Of a stretch of 39,256 nucleotides of DNA, positions 17,509-26,142 are shown one piece after another (position 1 is the first letter of the stretch; the number at the start of each line of letters is the position of its first letter). A program made the translations under genes and the position numbers. This DNA is from Mesorhizobium sp. L2C084A000 (lineage in GTDB: Bacteria > Pseudomonadota > Alphaproteobacteria > Rhizobiales > Rhizobiaceae). The notes beneath the pieces are model-generated. The model saw nothing but the letters and a program-made list of their open reading frames with translations, did not search any database and was not told where the DNA came from. Location: positions 250,534-289,789 of the forward strand of contig NZ_AYWX01000005.1 in the NCBI RefSeq assembly GCF_000502875.1, written 5' to 3'.

Positions 17509-18908
17509 CACGCGGCTCCTTTCGCAGGCACGAAGATGAGCATGGCGATGCCGAGCTTGCGCCACACCGTGAAGGAGAGCGCGCCGGCTTCGAAGATCAT
17601 GGCAAAGGCGGTGGCCATTGCCGCGCCCCACAGGCCGAACATCGGGATGAGCACCACATTGAGGGCGATGTTGAAGGCCAGCGTCATGGCATAGACGGCG
17701 GCGCAGATGTTCTGGTTGCCGCTCATCGTCAGCAGGCTTTCGCAGGGGCCGACGGCGGCCCGCGCCACGACGCCGAAGACGAGCAGGAACAGCAGCGGAT
17801 AGCCTGATGTGAATTCAGGGCCGAACAGCACCAGCATCGGCTCGCCGAGCGCCAGCACCAGCAGCGCCATCAAGAGCGATGGCCAGAACGTCCACGACAC
17901 CGTCTCGCGGGCAAAGGCGGCAAGCCTTTGCGGGTCGCCATGGGTGAACTGGGCGTAGCGCTGGGCAACGCCGGCCTTGACGGCGAAGTAGACGAAATGC
18001 ACCAGCGCCAGCGTCTTCACGGTGGCGAAATAGATGGCGACGTCGTTGGGGTCCATATAGGCGCCGACCATCAGCACATCGGCATTGGTCAGCAGGAAGA
18101 AGAAGCTCTCGACCAGGAAGATCGGCAGCGAGACGATGAACCATTGCGCGAAATGCACCTTCATCGGCCCTGCCGGGATCTGCCTTTCCATGCGCTGGGT
18201 GACACCGATGAGTTGTCCCAGCGTGGTGGCGTAGGTGGCGGCGATCGAGGCGAAGATGGCGGTCCTGGCATCGGGTGCGTAGCCCACGAACAGCATCAGC
18301 GCCATGAACAGCAGGATAAGCACGGGCCGCACCAGATAGGTCGGCGACAGGGCAAACAACGCCCAGCTGTTGGCGCGTGCCAGGCCCGACAAAAGGTCGG
18401 ACATGGCGATCATCGGCAGGCAGATGACGCCGAGGATGAACGGGATCACATAGTAGTTCTCGATCCAGGGTGCCGCCAGCCAGACGCCGAGCGCGCCGAG
18501 CCCGGCAATCAGCGTGGAGGCGATCAGCACGAACAGACGGCTGGCCAGTACGATGCCGCGCAGCTCATCCATCAAGCCGCGCTCGCGATATTCGGGAATG
18601 TAGCGGATGACGGAGGTGTGGAAGCCCAGGCAGGCGAGGTTTCCGACGATGACCATCGTCACCCAGACGAGGACGAAGATGCCATATTCGAACGAGCCCA
18701 TCCAGCGTGCCATCAGCACCTGGCTGACGAAGGCGATGACGGCGCTGACGATGCGGACCGAGAAGGCGATGACAGACATGCGGCTCGCCTCGCCGCGCTC
18801 GTCGGCGGTGAACAGCACGGCATCGATGCGGCCAAGCAACGGCCCCATGCGCAGCGCCCAACGCTGCGGCAAGAACCGCCCGGCAGTCGTGGCCGCGGAA
18901 AAGCGCAC
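17508..18908 (-). CDS. Wzx/MATE-like polysaccharide flippase (GTG start)
   Basis: This 466-residue integral membrane protein has about twelve to fourteen helices, of the polysaccharide-transport (MOP) superfamily that moves lipid-linked oligosaccharides across the inner membrane. 'RIVSAVIAFVSQVLMARWMG' and 'YGIFVLVWVTMVIVGNLACL' are the usual first helices; 'PMFGLWGAAMATAFAMIFEA' is the typical end. The frame opens upstream at 19010, but GGAGG lies 9 bases before GTG 18908, which I prefer; ATG 18848 is a weaker alternative without a clear site. It is coupled to the acyltransferase gene by a one-base overlap. No glycosyltransferase genes are close, so its polysaccharide cannot be named. Confidence 0.88.
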   Translation of the reverse strand: MRFSAATTAGRFLPQRWALRMGPLLGRIDAVLFTADERGEASRMSVIAFSVRIVSAVIAFVSQVLMARWMGSFEYGIFVLVWVTMVIVGNLACLGFHTSVIRYIPEYRERGLMDELRGIVLASRLFVLIASTLIAGLGALGVWLAAPWIENYYVIPFILGVICLPMIAMSDLLSGLARANSWALFALSPTYLVRPVLILLFMALMLFVGYAPDARTAIFASIAATYATTLGQLIGVTQRMERQIPAGPMKVHFAQWFIVSLPIFLVESFFFLLTNADVLMVGAYMDPNDVAIYFATVKTLALVHFVYFAVKAGVAQRYAQFTHGDPQRLAAFARETVSWTFWPSLLMALLVLALGEPMLVLFGPEFTSGYPLLFLLVFGVVARAAVGPCESLLTMSGNQNICAAVYAMTLAFNIALNVVLIPMFGLWGAAMATAFAMIFEAGALSFTVWRKLGIAMLIFVPAKGAA

Positions 18909-19112
18909 CCCGATTTCCCTCCGTTTTCCGCTTCGTTTCAGGGTTCTGTGTAGCGGAGACACATTAAGAAACGGTTGGGTGGGGGGAGGGCATGCCGGGC
19001 GAAAAGCCAACGATTGGGTTTTCGTCCGACGAACAGAAGCGCAGGAGGTAGTGTCTCAGTTTTTGAATTTGGAATATGCGGAAGGTTCTAAGCGCGGAAG
19101 CGTGTCGCCAAC
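18909..19112. other. Junction region between flippase gene and low-GC cassette
   Basis: It contains the flippase leader (Shine-Dalgarno about 18918-18922 on the minus strand) and, from about 19050, sequence of lower GC leading into the cassette. I found no clear direct repeat, integrase or transposon end marking a boundary. Confidence 0.4.
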
Positions 19113-19259
19113 ATGACTCCTAAGCGGCGCACCGAGATCGCGAAGGAGGCTGCAAAGCGGTGCCAAAGCCGGTTGACAAAAACAGGGAATTTTCGTAATT
19201 GGTTGCGGGAGGGGAAATGCAACCAAATAGGAAAGATTCGGTCAGTTGGAACAAGCTGA
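19113..19259 (+). CDS. Possible small basic protein, 48 residues
   Basis: An ATG at 19113 opens a 48-residue frame, MTPKRRTEIAKEAAKRCQSR onward, rich in Lys and Arg, ending at TGA 19257-19259. Its end overlaps the TTG start of the next gene by 14 bases, much as that gene overlaps the following one by 11. This could be a genuine first cistron, the N-terminal part of the next protein separated by a frameshift, or chance. A ribosome-binding site is weak (GGAAG, about 12 bases upstream). Against it, a better promoter (19173-19201) lies inside it. Confidence 0.3.
   Translation: MTPKRRTEIAKEAAKRCQSRLTKTGNFRNWLREGKCNQIGKIRSVGTS
19173..19201 (+). promoter_or_regulatory. Putative promoter of the cassette
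   Basis: TTGACA (19173-19178) is a perfect -35 box; TAATTG lies 17 bases downstream (19196-19201) as a poor -10. An imperfect inverted repeat, GGTTGC...GCAACC (19201-19224), overlaps the expected start site and could be an operator for the XRE protein encoded downstream. Confidence 0.45.
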
Positions 19260-19890
19260 AGCATTTCTTCTCGACCAGGTATCTCTGGTCAATCGCTCCT
19301 ATATCCCGACAACGCTCAAGGCCGCTTACGAAGCAGCGGCGTTGGTGGTTAAGGATGAGCCAATCTTCAACGTCAACAGCGCTCTCGACAATCGCGGGCG
19401 CGTTATTCAATGGAGTATAGACCTCGCATTCGAGCGTTTGGTTCAAACGGGAAAGTGGCCGTTCGAGTACCGCTGGCGGAGCTTTGAGCATCCGACCGGA
19501 CGCTATTTAGAAATCTTGCCGTCGCACTCAGTCTTGACCATAAGTCAGGTGGCCGACCACAGCGCTCAGCCCCGCGACGTCAGGTTCCGTGCGAACAAAC
19601 GTGCGAGCGGTCAAGGTTGGTTGTCTGGACTTCCCAAGCTGCCGGAAAAAACGGAAACGTCGGGGCTTCCTCACCTATTGCTTTTGCATGGGCACAAGGA
19701 GCCGAATTTCGCTCATTTGGCAATGCCAAGGAGTGAGCACGAGACAGGTTTCTATTGCAAATCGGCAAACCTGATGCTGATGCCACATGCAGTTCAGGAT
19801 GCCGGCCCGCCCGTCGAGGAAACGGACTTTGAAGCGGTTATGACTCTCAAGGAAGAAATCGATAAGTGGCGTAAGGATCATGCCGGATAA
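19246..19890 (+). CDS. Protein of unknown function, partner of XRE-peptidase (TTG start)
   Basis: I do not recognise this 214-residue protein. It has no signal peptide or membrane helix. The N-terminal half is mixed helix (AEAFLLDQVSLVNRSYIPTT), the middle is rich in aromatic residues around 'WPFEYRWRSFEHPTGRYLEI', and the C-terminal part ends in a charged helix. In the frame, a stop at 19228 leaves only TTG 19246 as an early start, with a weak upstream site, so the true N-terminus is uncertain. The gene overlaps the next by 11 bases (ATG 19880 within its end), which implies co-translation and joint function. Base composition is clearly lower in GC than the flanks. By position it could be the toxin, substrate or target of the XRE-peptidase; that is inference. 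Confidence 0.65.
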   Translation: MEQAEAFLLDQVSLVNRSYIPTTLKAAYEAAALVVKDEPIFNVNSALDNRGRVIQWSIDLAFERLVQTGKWPFEYRWRSFEHPTGRYLEILPSHSVLTISQVADHSAQPRDVRFRANKRASGQGWLSGLPKLPEKTETSGLPHLLLLHGHKEPNFAHLAMPRSEHETGFYCKSANLMLMPHAVQDAGPPVEETDFEAVMTLKEEIDKWRKDHAG

Positions 19891-21064
19891 CAAGGTACTT
19901 CAGTTTCCATCAGCCGTCCGCGCCAGTGGTGCAGGGCGGCTTTTGATTCCCTCGAAGCTTAGGGATGCCAGAAAGGTTGCGCGCCTGTCGCAAGGCGACC
20001 TTGGGGATCGTGTGGGTATTACTCGGCAGTCAATCTCGGCTTACGAGCGCGGGGATAAATTGCCGGAACCCGCGACGTTCCAGAAGATTGCGGACGTGCT
20101 CGGCCAGCCCGTTGCTTACTTTACCAATCCAGATGGACCTCTATTCGGCAATTCAACTACTCGCTTTTATCGCAAATCTGGGCCGGAGACTTTGCGCCGG
20201 AACGAAGCTTGCGCCGTTCTGGGGGATTGGTTTGTTCAGACTGCTCGCTATATCGACGACTTCGTGAATTACCCGGCAGTCGTATTGCCTGAGTGTGAAC
20301 CAGCAAATGCTGGCACATACTCAATGGATGAGATCGACGACATTGCGCTTTCTCTTCGCCGCAGTTGGGGGCTCGGCGCTGGTCCGTTGTCTAATGTTTT
20401 GGCCCTGCTTGAGAGTAAGGGCATTGTGATATGTCGGTATGAAATGGAGGGAGAAAACGTCGAGGCGTTTTCATTTTGGAATGGCAATAGGCCCTTCGTT
20501 TTCATGGCATCCGAAAAGGAAGCTGGCGTTCGACTCCGCTATGACCTTGCGCATGAGCTTGGGCATCTTGTGCTGCATAGGTGGGTTGAGCAATCCGAGA
20601 TCGAAGACAAGGCCCGTCTCAAGGTAATTGAGGCAGAGGCCAATCGTTTTGCCGGTGCCTTTCTCCTGCCAAAGACGTCTTTCCCGAACGAAATTTACAC
20701 AACGCGCCTTGATGCATTCGTGCCGCTGAAAGAGCGATGGAAGGTATCTATCCAGGCGATGGTTTACAGGTGTCACGATCTTGAAATTATCGACAGCGAC
20801 CAGGCCCTCAACCTCTACAAACAGATCTCATTCCGAAAGTGGCGCAAGAAAGAGCCATTGGATGACCCGCGCCGCATACCCCTTGAACAACCACGGCTTT
20901 TACGCCGTGCGGTCGAACTAATTCTTGATAGTAAACGCAAGCGCCAAGACGACATCGTCAACGAACTTCGCCTTAGCCCGGAATGGATTGAAACCTTTTG
21001 CAACCTTCCGCGTGGGATGCTGCAAACTGAGATCAGCAGCGAATTTGAACCTACCTTGAAATGA
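19880..21064 (+). CDS. XRE-type HTH regulator fused to ImmA/IrrE metallopeptidase
   Basis: This 394-residue protein has two domains. Residues about 24-82 are a Cro/C1-type helix-turn-helix (LRDARKVARLSQGDLGDRVG, then ITRQSISAYERG). Residues about 150-290 are a COG2856 (ImmA/IrrE, M78) zinc peptidase with HELGH at 225-229 and the third-ligand segment 'EAEANRFAGAFLLP' at 251-264. The C-terminal 100 residues are basic, with no known fold. Relatives act as repressors that are cut or cut others (ImmA in ICEBs1, IrrE/PprI in Deinococcus), or are predicted antitoxins of two-gene toxin-antitoxin modules. Two counted lines inside it (20401-20520) are about 48% GC, against about 60% in the secA coding region, so acquisition by transfer is likely. 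Confidence 0.92.
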   Translation: MPDNKVLQFPSAVRASGAGRLLIPSKLRDARKVARLSQGDLGDRVGITRQSISAYERGDKLPEPATFQKIADVLGQPVAYFTNPDGPLFGNSTTRFYRKSGPETLRRNEACAVLGDWFVQTARYIDDFVNYPAVVLPECEPANAGTYSMDEIDDIALSLRRSWGLGAGPLSNVLALLESKGIVICRYEMEGENVEAFSFWNGNRPFVFMASEKEAGVRLRYDLAHELGHLVLHRWVEQSEIEDKARLKVIEAEANRFAGAFLLPKTSFPNEIYTTRLDAFVPLKERWKVSIQAMVYRCHDLEIIDSDQALNLYKQISFRKWRKKEPLDDPRRIPLEQPRLLRRAVELILDSKRKRQDDIVNELRLSPEWIETFCNLPRGMLQTEISSEFEPTLK

Positions 21065-21114
21065 TCCTTATGCTGACGCTAAGCGTATGTGTCCGCGCGA
21101 GACGGCTTTAGCGG

Positions 21115-21242
21115 GACAGCACCCCCCTCTGGCCTGCCGGCCATCTCCCCCTCAGGTGGGGAGATTGGCTAATCGCGAAGATTCGCGCCGCCCCTCATCC
21201 GCCCTTTGGGCACCTTCTCCCCGTATAGTGACGGGGAGAAGG
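21115..21242. repeat. Mesorhizobium-type intergenic repeat with two hairpins
   Basis: The block holds ATCTCCCC (21143-21150) pairing with GGGGAGAT (21158-21165), and CTTCTCCCCGT (21214-21224) pairing perfectly with ACGGGGAGAAG (21231-21241). The text around it ('CCTCATCCGCCCTTTGGGCA') is what I recall from dispersed repeats common in Mesorhizobium and relatives. It separates the foreign cassette from secA and may serve as a terminator for both. Confidence 0.7.
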
Positions 21243-21253
21243 GAAGCATTCCC

Positions 21254-23986
21254 TTACGCGAACGCCCCGTGGCAGTGCTTGTACTTCTTGCCGGAGCCAC
21301 ACGGGCAGGCCTCGTTGCGGCCGACCTTGCCCCAGGTAGCCTGGTTGTTGGGATCGCGGTCCTCGGGAGCGACGATGGCGGTTGTCTCCGGGCGGACCAG
21401 GAGGGCGGTCTCGCCGCCTTCGAAGTCGTTTTCGCCGGTTGTGCCGTCAATATGCGTGCCGAACATGTCGGGGGCTTCCGGGGGCGGTGCTTCAGCGGCC
21501 TGGCGGACCAGTTCGACGCGCATCAGCTGCGCGGTGACGGCCTGGCGCAGATTGCCGAGCATCGCCTGGAACAGCTCGAACGCCTCGCCCTTGTATTCCT
21601 GCAGCGGATCGCGCTGGGCGTAGCCGCGGAAGCCGACGACCGAACGCAGATGGTCGAGATTGACGATGTGCTCGCGCCACAGATGGTCGAGCGTCTGCAA
21701 CACAACCGAGCGCTCGACATAGTTCATCACCTCGGGGCCAAAACGCTCGGCGCGCTCCTTGGCGGCGGCTTCGGCGGCCTGCGCGATGCGCTCGCGGATG
21801 TCGTCCTCGGCGATGCCCTCTTCCTTGGCCCAGTCTTCGACCGGCAGGTCGAGGTTCAGGAACTCGGCGATCTCGGCCTTCAGCCCGGCAACGTTCCACT
21901 GCTCGGCATAGGCATTTTCGGGAATGGCCTTGGCGACGATCTCGTCGATGACGCCTTCGCGCATCTCGGCGATCGTTTCGGACAGGCCTTCGCCGTCCAT
22001 CAGTTCGATGCGCTGCTCGAACACCACCTTGCGCTGATCGTTGGAGACGTCGTCATATTTCAAAAGGTTCTTGCGGATGTCGAAGTTGCGCGCCTCGACC
22101 TTCTTCTGCGCCTTTTCCAGCGCCTTGTTGATCCACGGATGGATGATCGCCTCGTCTTCCTTGAGGCCGAGCTTCTGCAGCATGCCGTCCATGCGCTCGG
22201 AGCCGAAGATGCGCATCAGATCGTCCTGCAGCGACAGGAAGAATTTCGAGCGGCCGGGGTCGCCCTGACGACCGGAGCGGCCGCGCAACTGGTTGTCGAT
22301 GCGGCGCGATTCGTGGCGTTCGGTAGCCAGCACGTAGAGGCCGCCGGCGGCCAGCGCCTTTTCCTTCAGCCGCTCGATGTCGGCAATGATTTCCTTTTCC
22401 CGCGCCTCGCGCTCGGGTCCGGCCGGCATGTCGCCGAGTTCTTCCTCGATGCGCATCTCGGCATTGCCGCCGAGCTTGATGTCGGTGCCGCGGCCGGCCA
22501 TGTTAGTGGCGATGGTGATGGCGCCGGGCTTGCCGGCCTGGGCGACGATCGCCGCCTCGCGCTCGTGATGGCGGGCGTTCAGCACTTCAAAATCGGTAAA
22601 ACCTTCCTTGCGCAGGCGCTCGGCCAGCTGCTCGGACTTTTCGATGGAAGTGGTGCCGACCAGCGTCGGCTGGCCCTTGGCGCTGGCTTCGCGGATCTCC
22701 CTGACGATCGCCTTGTATTTCTCCTCGACCGTCCGGTAGACCTCGTCGTCCTCGTCGATGCGCACGACCGGCAGATTGGTCGGGATCTCGGTGACTTCGA
22801 GACCGTAGATGTTGCCGAATTCCTCGGCCTCGGTCAGCGCCGTGCCGGTCATGCCGGAGAGCTTCTTGTAGAGGCGGAAGTAGTTCTGGAAGGTGACGGA
22901 GGCGAGCGTCTGGTTCTCCGGCTGGATCGCCACATGTTCCTTGGCTTCGAGCGCCTGGTGCAGGCCTTCCGAATAGCGGCGGCCCGGCATCATGCGGCCG
23001 GTGAACTCGTCGATGATGACGATCTCGCCGTTGCGCACGATATAGTCCTTGTCCTTCTGGAACAGCCGGTGCGCCTTCAGCGCGTTGTTGACGTGGTGGA
23101 CGATGGCGACGTTCTCGACATCGTAGAGCGACTCGCCCTTGAGCAGGTCGGCGTCGCGCAAAAGGTTCTCGAGCTTCTCGGTGCCTTCCTCGGTGAAGAT
23201 CGAGGTCTTCTGCTTCTCGTCGATCTCATAATCCTGCGGCTGCAGCTGGATGATGAAGGTGTCGATGGTGTTGTACATTTCCGAACGGTCCTCGAGCGGA
23301 CCGGAAATGATCAGCGGCGTGCGCGCTTCGTCGACCAGGATGGAATCGACTTCGTCGACGATCGCGTAATTGTGACCGCGCTGCACCATCTGGGCGCGCT
23401 CGTATTTCATGTTGTCGCGCAGATAGTCGAAGCCGAGCTCGTTGTTGGTGGCATAGGTGACATCGGCGGCGTAGGCGGCGCTGCGCTCCTCGTCCGACAG
23501 GCCATGGACGATGACGCCGACCGAGAGGCCGAGGAACTTGTAGACGCGGCCCATCCATTCGGAGTCGCGGGTGGCCAGATAGTCGTTGACGGTGACGACG
23601 TGGACGCCGTTGCCGGCGAGCGCGTTGAGATAGACAGGCAGCGTCGCGACCAGGGTCTTGCCCTCGCCGGTGCGCATCTCGGCAATACCGCCATTGTGAA
23701 GCACCATGCCGCCGATCAGCTGGACATCGAAGGGGCGCATGCCGAGCACGCGGCGCGCTGCCTCGCGGGCGGTGGCGAAGGCCGGGATCAACAGGTCGTC
23801 GAGCGTGGCGCCGTTGGCGATGTCCTGGCGGAATTTCGCGGTGCGGCCGACCAACTCCTCGTCGGAAAGCGCTCGCATCTCGTTTTCCATGGCGTTGATT
23901 GCCTCGACACGCGGCCGGGTCGATTTGACCCGACGGTCGTTGGAGGAACCGAAAACCTTACGGGCGAGACCGCCGAGACTGACCAT
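21254..23986 (-). CDS. secA: Preprotein translocase ATPase SecA
   Basis: SecA drives protein export through SecYEG. The 910-residue protein has the Walker A motif MRTGEGKT (104-111), the DEVD box (211-214) followed by '[16 protein letters not shown]', the helicase motifs '[14 protein letters not shown]' and '[12 protein letters not shown]', and a C-terminal zinc-binding SEC-C motif, '[14 protein letters not shown]'. The length is normal. The start at 23986 ([18 protein letters not shown]) has AAGGA about 8 bases upstream; the frame is open 216 bases further but would run through the intergenic direct repeats. It is divergent from the parvulin gene. The SecA-parvulin pairing is common in Rhizobiales and fits a shared role in envelope protein export. 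Confidence 0.98.
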   Translation of the reverse strand: MVSLGGLARKVFGSSNDRRVKSTRPRVEAINAMENEMRALSDEELVGRTAKFRQDIANGATLDDLLIPAFATAREAARRVLGMRPFDVQLIGGMVLHNGGIAEMRTGEGKTLVATLPVYLNALAGNGVHVVTVNDYLATRDSEWMGRVYKFLGLSVGVIVHGLSDEERSAAYAADVTYATNNELGFDYLRDNMKYERAQMVQRGHNYAIVDEVDSILVDEARTPLIISGPLEDRSEMYNTIDTFIIQLQPQDYEIDEKQKTSIFTEEGTEKLENLLRDADLLKGESLYDVENVAIVHHVNNALKAHRLFQKDKDYIVRNGEIVIIDEFTGRMMPGRRYSEGLHQALEAKEHVAIQPENQTLASVTFQNYFRLYKKLSGMTGTALTEAEEFGNIYGLEVTEIPTNLPVVRIDEDDEVYRTVEEKYKAIVREIREASAKGQPTLVGTTSIEKSEQLAERLRKEGFTDFEVLNARHHEREAAIVAQAGKPGAITIATNMAGRGTDIKLGGNAEMRIEEELGDMPAGPEREAREKEIIADIERLKEKALAAGGLYVLATERHESRRIDNQLRGRSGRQGDPGRSKFFLSLQDDLMRIFGSERMDGMLQKLGLKEDEAIIHPWINKALEKAQKKVEARNFDIRKNLLKYDDVSNDQRKVVFEQRIELMDGEGLSETIAEMREGVIDEIVAKAIPENAYAEQWNVAGLKAEIAEFLNLDLPVEDWAKEEGIAEDDIRERIAQAAEAAAKERAERFGPEVMNYVERSVVLQTLDHLWREHIVNLDHLRSVVGFRGYAQRDPLQEYKGEAFELFQAMLGNLRQAVTAQLMRVELVRQAAEAPPPEAPDMFGTHIDGTTGENDFEGGETALLVRPETTAIVAPEDRDPNNQATWGKVGRNEACPCGSGKKYKHCHGAFA

Positions 23987-24052
23987 CCGATGGTCCTTTC
24001 GATAGAATTTCTCAATCTTGAGATGAGCGCCGGCCGGCCCCATCAATTCCAC

Positions 24053-24092
24053 GTGAACACTGGCAAACACATTAGTGAACACTGGCAAACAC
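24053..24092. repeat. 18-bp direct repeat, 22-bp period, between secA and parvulin genes
   Basis: GTGAACACTGGCAAACAC occurs at 24053-24070 and again, without mismatch, at 24075-24092. The 22-base period is about two turns of DNA, placing both copies on one face of the helix. The repeat lies about 67 bases before the secA start and 160 bases before the parvulin start, a good place for a regulator binding as tandem dimers. It may equally be a simple duplication. Confidence 0.7.
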
Positions 24093-24255
24093 AAAAAGCG
24101 CCCGGAAAACGGTTCTGGACGCAAAGTCGTTGGACAGATAAGAGGGGGCTCAACTGATGTCAACGCCGCGCTGGCCCTGCTGGCTGCGCCAAATTCCGCC
24201 ACAATCTGGCCGATCTGGAAGCCACCCCTCTTTCAATCCCCACCGGAGTTACCCC

Positions 24256-25173
24256 ATGTCCTTGTTGTTCCGCCGCGCGTCGCTCGCCAGCCTTGGCTTG
24301 GCAGTCGGCCTGTCGGCCCTTTCGCTCTCGCCGCTGATGGCGCAGCAAACCGCTCCCGCTCCGGCGGATGCAGCAGCGCCGGCCGCGGCACCGGTCGATC
24401 CGAACAAGGTTATCGCCACGGTCAACGGCCAGCCCCTGACCGAAGCAGATCTGGTGCTTGCCGAAGGGGAATTGTCGCAGCAGTTCGCGCAATTGCCGCC
24501 CGAGCAGCGCCGTGCCGCCGCCCTTTCGGCTGCCATCGAGATCCGCGTCATGGCCGCCGAGGCGGTCACCACAGGGCTCGACAAGGATCCCGACTTCCAG
24601 CGCCGCATGGCTTTCCTGCAGGAGCGCGCGCTGCATGGCGAGATGGTCGAGAAGGGCGTCGTCGACAAGGTCACCGACGCCGAGGTCCGCGCCCGTTACG
24701 ACCAGGAAATCGCCAACACGCCGCCCACCAATGAGCTGCATGCCCGTCACATCCTCGTGAAGACCAAGGAAGAGGCCGAGGCCATCATCAAGCAGCTCGA
24801 TGGCGGCGCCGACTTCCAGAAGCTCGCCAACGAGCACACCAGCGATCCCTCGGGCAAGACCAGCGGCGGCGATCTCGGCTGGTTCGGACCTGGCCAGATG
24901 GTGCCGGAGTTCGACAAGGCGGCCTCCGCGCTCGAGGTCGGCAAATACACCGAGCAGCCGGTGCAAACGCAGTTCGGCTGGCATGTCATCAAGCTCGAGG
25001 ACAAGCGCACCAAGCAGCCGCCGGCCTTCGAGGACGTCAAGGACCAGGCCAAGCAGGCGGTCATCCGCGACAAGTATTTCGCACTGGTCAAGTCGCTGCG
25101 CGCCGGCGCCAAGATCGAGATCCCCGACGCGAACCTGAAGAAGACGGTCGATACGCTGGAAAGCGCTAAGTAA
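24256..25173 (+). CDS. Periplasmic parvulin-type peptidyl-prolyl isomerase (PrsA/SurA-like)
   Basis: This 305-residue exported foldase has an N-terminal signal peptide (MSLLFRRASLASLGLAVG, cleavage likely after 'SPLMA' near residue 29), an Ala/Pro linker, a SurA_N-like helical part (about 50-140) and one parvulin rotamase domain (about 155-250) with 'LHARHILVKTKEEAEAI', 'SGGDLGWFGPGQMVPEFDKA' and 'TQFGWHVIKLEDKR'. It should help exported proteins fold at proline bonds. The start ATG 24256 has GGAG 8 bases upstream and gives a proper signal peptide; the frame is open upstream without one. A strong bidirectional terminator follows. Confidence 0.95.
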   Translation: MSLLFRRASLASLGLAVGLSALSLSPLMAQQTAPAPADAAAPAAAPVDPNKVIATVNGQPLTEADLVLAEGELSQQFAQLPPEQRRAAALSAAIEIRVMAAEAVTTGLDKDPDFQRRMAFLQERALHGEMVEKGVVDKVTDAEVRARYDQEIANTPPTNELHARHILVKTKEEAEAIIKQLDGGADFQKLANEHTSDPSGKTSGGDLGWFGPGQMVPEFDKAASALEVGKYTEQPVQTQFGWHVIKLEDKRTKQPPAFEDVKDQAKQAVIRDKYFALVKSLRAGAKIEIPDANLKKTVDTLESAK

Positions 25174-25191
25174 GACTGATAGCTCCTTGAA

Positions 25192-25226
25192 AAAGGGCGC
25201 GGCAGCCAGGGGTTGCCGCGCCCTTT
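25192..25226. terminator. Bidirectional rho-independent terminator
   Basis: A 16-bp stem with one G-T pair (25192-25207 with 25211-25226) and a 3-base loop lies between the parvulin stop and the convergent TetR stop. The stem ends in AAA/TTT, and the minus strand continues with more T, so it can serve both genes. Confidence 0.85.
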
Positions 25227-25239
25227 CTCATTGCCATCT

Positions 25240-25839
25240 TTACGGGGCGGGCGCCGCTATGCCTCGCATCACGTAGTTGACCGCCTTGCCGATGGTCGCT
25301 TCGTCCTCGTCGAGCCGGTTGGTCAACAGATGTCTCCAGGCGAAGGAGGCGATCAGGTCGGCGACAACAGCTGAATCGACGCTGGCCGGGATTTCGCCCC
25401 TTGCCTTGGCGCGTTCGATGATCTGGCCGGTATGGGATCGTCGGCCCAGTGAGTAGTCGGCAAGGGCCGCGGCAGCGGCCTCGTCCGACTGTGCCTCGGC
25501 GATCAGCGACCGGAACACGCTTCCCGACGATGTCTCGCGCCAGTGGGCGAACAGGTTTTTGAGGAAGCCGACGAGATCCTCCTCCAGCCGCCCGGTATCG
25601 GGAACATCGACGCGCTTCTGGCGCTGATAGACCTCGAGCAGCAATGCCGCCTTGCTCGGCCACCAGCGATAGATGGTGGGTTTGCCGGCGCGGGCTCGCC
25701 GCGCCACCGCCTCGATCGAGAAACCGGCATAACCGGCTTCGACCAGCACGGCCTCGGCGGCTTCGAGAATGGCATCGGCGCTGTCGGGGTTGCGCCGCGC
25801 ACCGATCGATCTGCGCGCCGGATCGGCGTCCTCGGCCAT
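25240..25839 (-). CDS. TetR/AcrR-family transcriptional regulator
   Basis: This 199-residue repressor-type protein has the N-terminal TetR helix-turn-helix at about residues 22-62 ('AILEAAEAVLVEAGYAGFSI', then 'VARRARAGKPTIYRWWPSK'). The C-terminal ligand-binding part is Ala/Leu-rich and of normal length; the 'FRSLIAEAQSDEAAAAAL' segment resembles the TetR_C_16/33-type domains. The start has GAGGAG about 8 bases upstream. It is convergent with the parvulin gene and has no adjacent divergent gene, so its target may be itself or lie elsewhere. Ligand unknown. Confidence 0.9.
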   Translation of the reverse strand: MAEDADPARRSIGARRNPDSADAILEAAEAVLVEAGYAGFSIEAVARRARAGKPTIYRWWPSKAALLLEVYQRQKRVDVPDTGRLEEDLVGFLKNLFAHWRETSSGSVFRSLIAEAQSDEAAAAALADYSLGRRSHTGQIIERAKARGEIPASVDSAVVADLIASFAWRHLLTNRLDEDEATIGKAVNYVMRGIAAPAP

Positions 25840-26142
25840 CTCTGTCTCCTCGCCAACACTATCGCCGGCAATATAGGCGACCCGACGCTCAAACGAAACG
25901 GCGCGTTTTCAAGCTTCAGGAACGGATGGTAGCGGCAGGGGTTAAGTTTATTCTCTGGAAGTCTACCGGCGTGTCGGTTGGCGAAGCTCCAAAGGCAAAA
26001 ACCCGCCGGGCGGCGGGTCACTGGCGCAAATCAGCACCATGGGCAAAAATGTAGCATAGCTGCCCTCACAGAGTCAAGAAAAAATTCCTATCGCTATGAG
26101 ACGCTGCCGGCTTAAATTGCCCGGCTGGCCGTGGGATCACGC
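25840..26142. other. 303-base gap between TetR and caspase-like genes
   Basis: It should carry the TetR promoter (minus strand) and contains the terminator of the caspase-like gene at 25997-26018. No coding potential or further repeat was seen. Confidence 0.5.
25997..26018 (-). terminator. Rho-independent terminator after caspase-like gene
   Basis: On the minus strand ACCCGCC (26018-26012) pairs with GGCGGGT (26007-26001), with loop GCCC, followed by TTTT. It is 125 bases after the caspase-like stop. Confidence 0.7.

Noticed and set aside
19199..19420. Alternative 73-codon frame starting within the cassette leader
   Set aside because: An ATG at 19217 follows a GGGAGGGG tract at only about three bases and the frame overlaps the longer unknown gene for most of its length; the longer frame ends in coupling with the XRE gene and is favoured.
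21206..24157. A 983-codon open frame on the plus strand
   Set aside because: It is the antisense of secA, kept open by high GC; its translation is Asp/His/Arg/Val-rich and matches no protein pattern, whereas secA is unmistakable.
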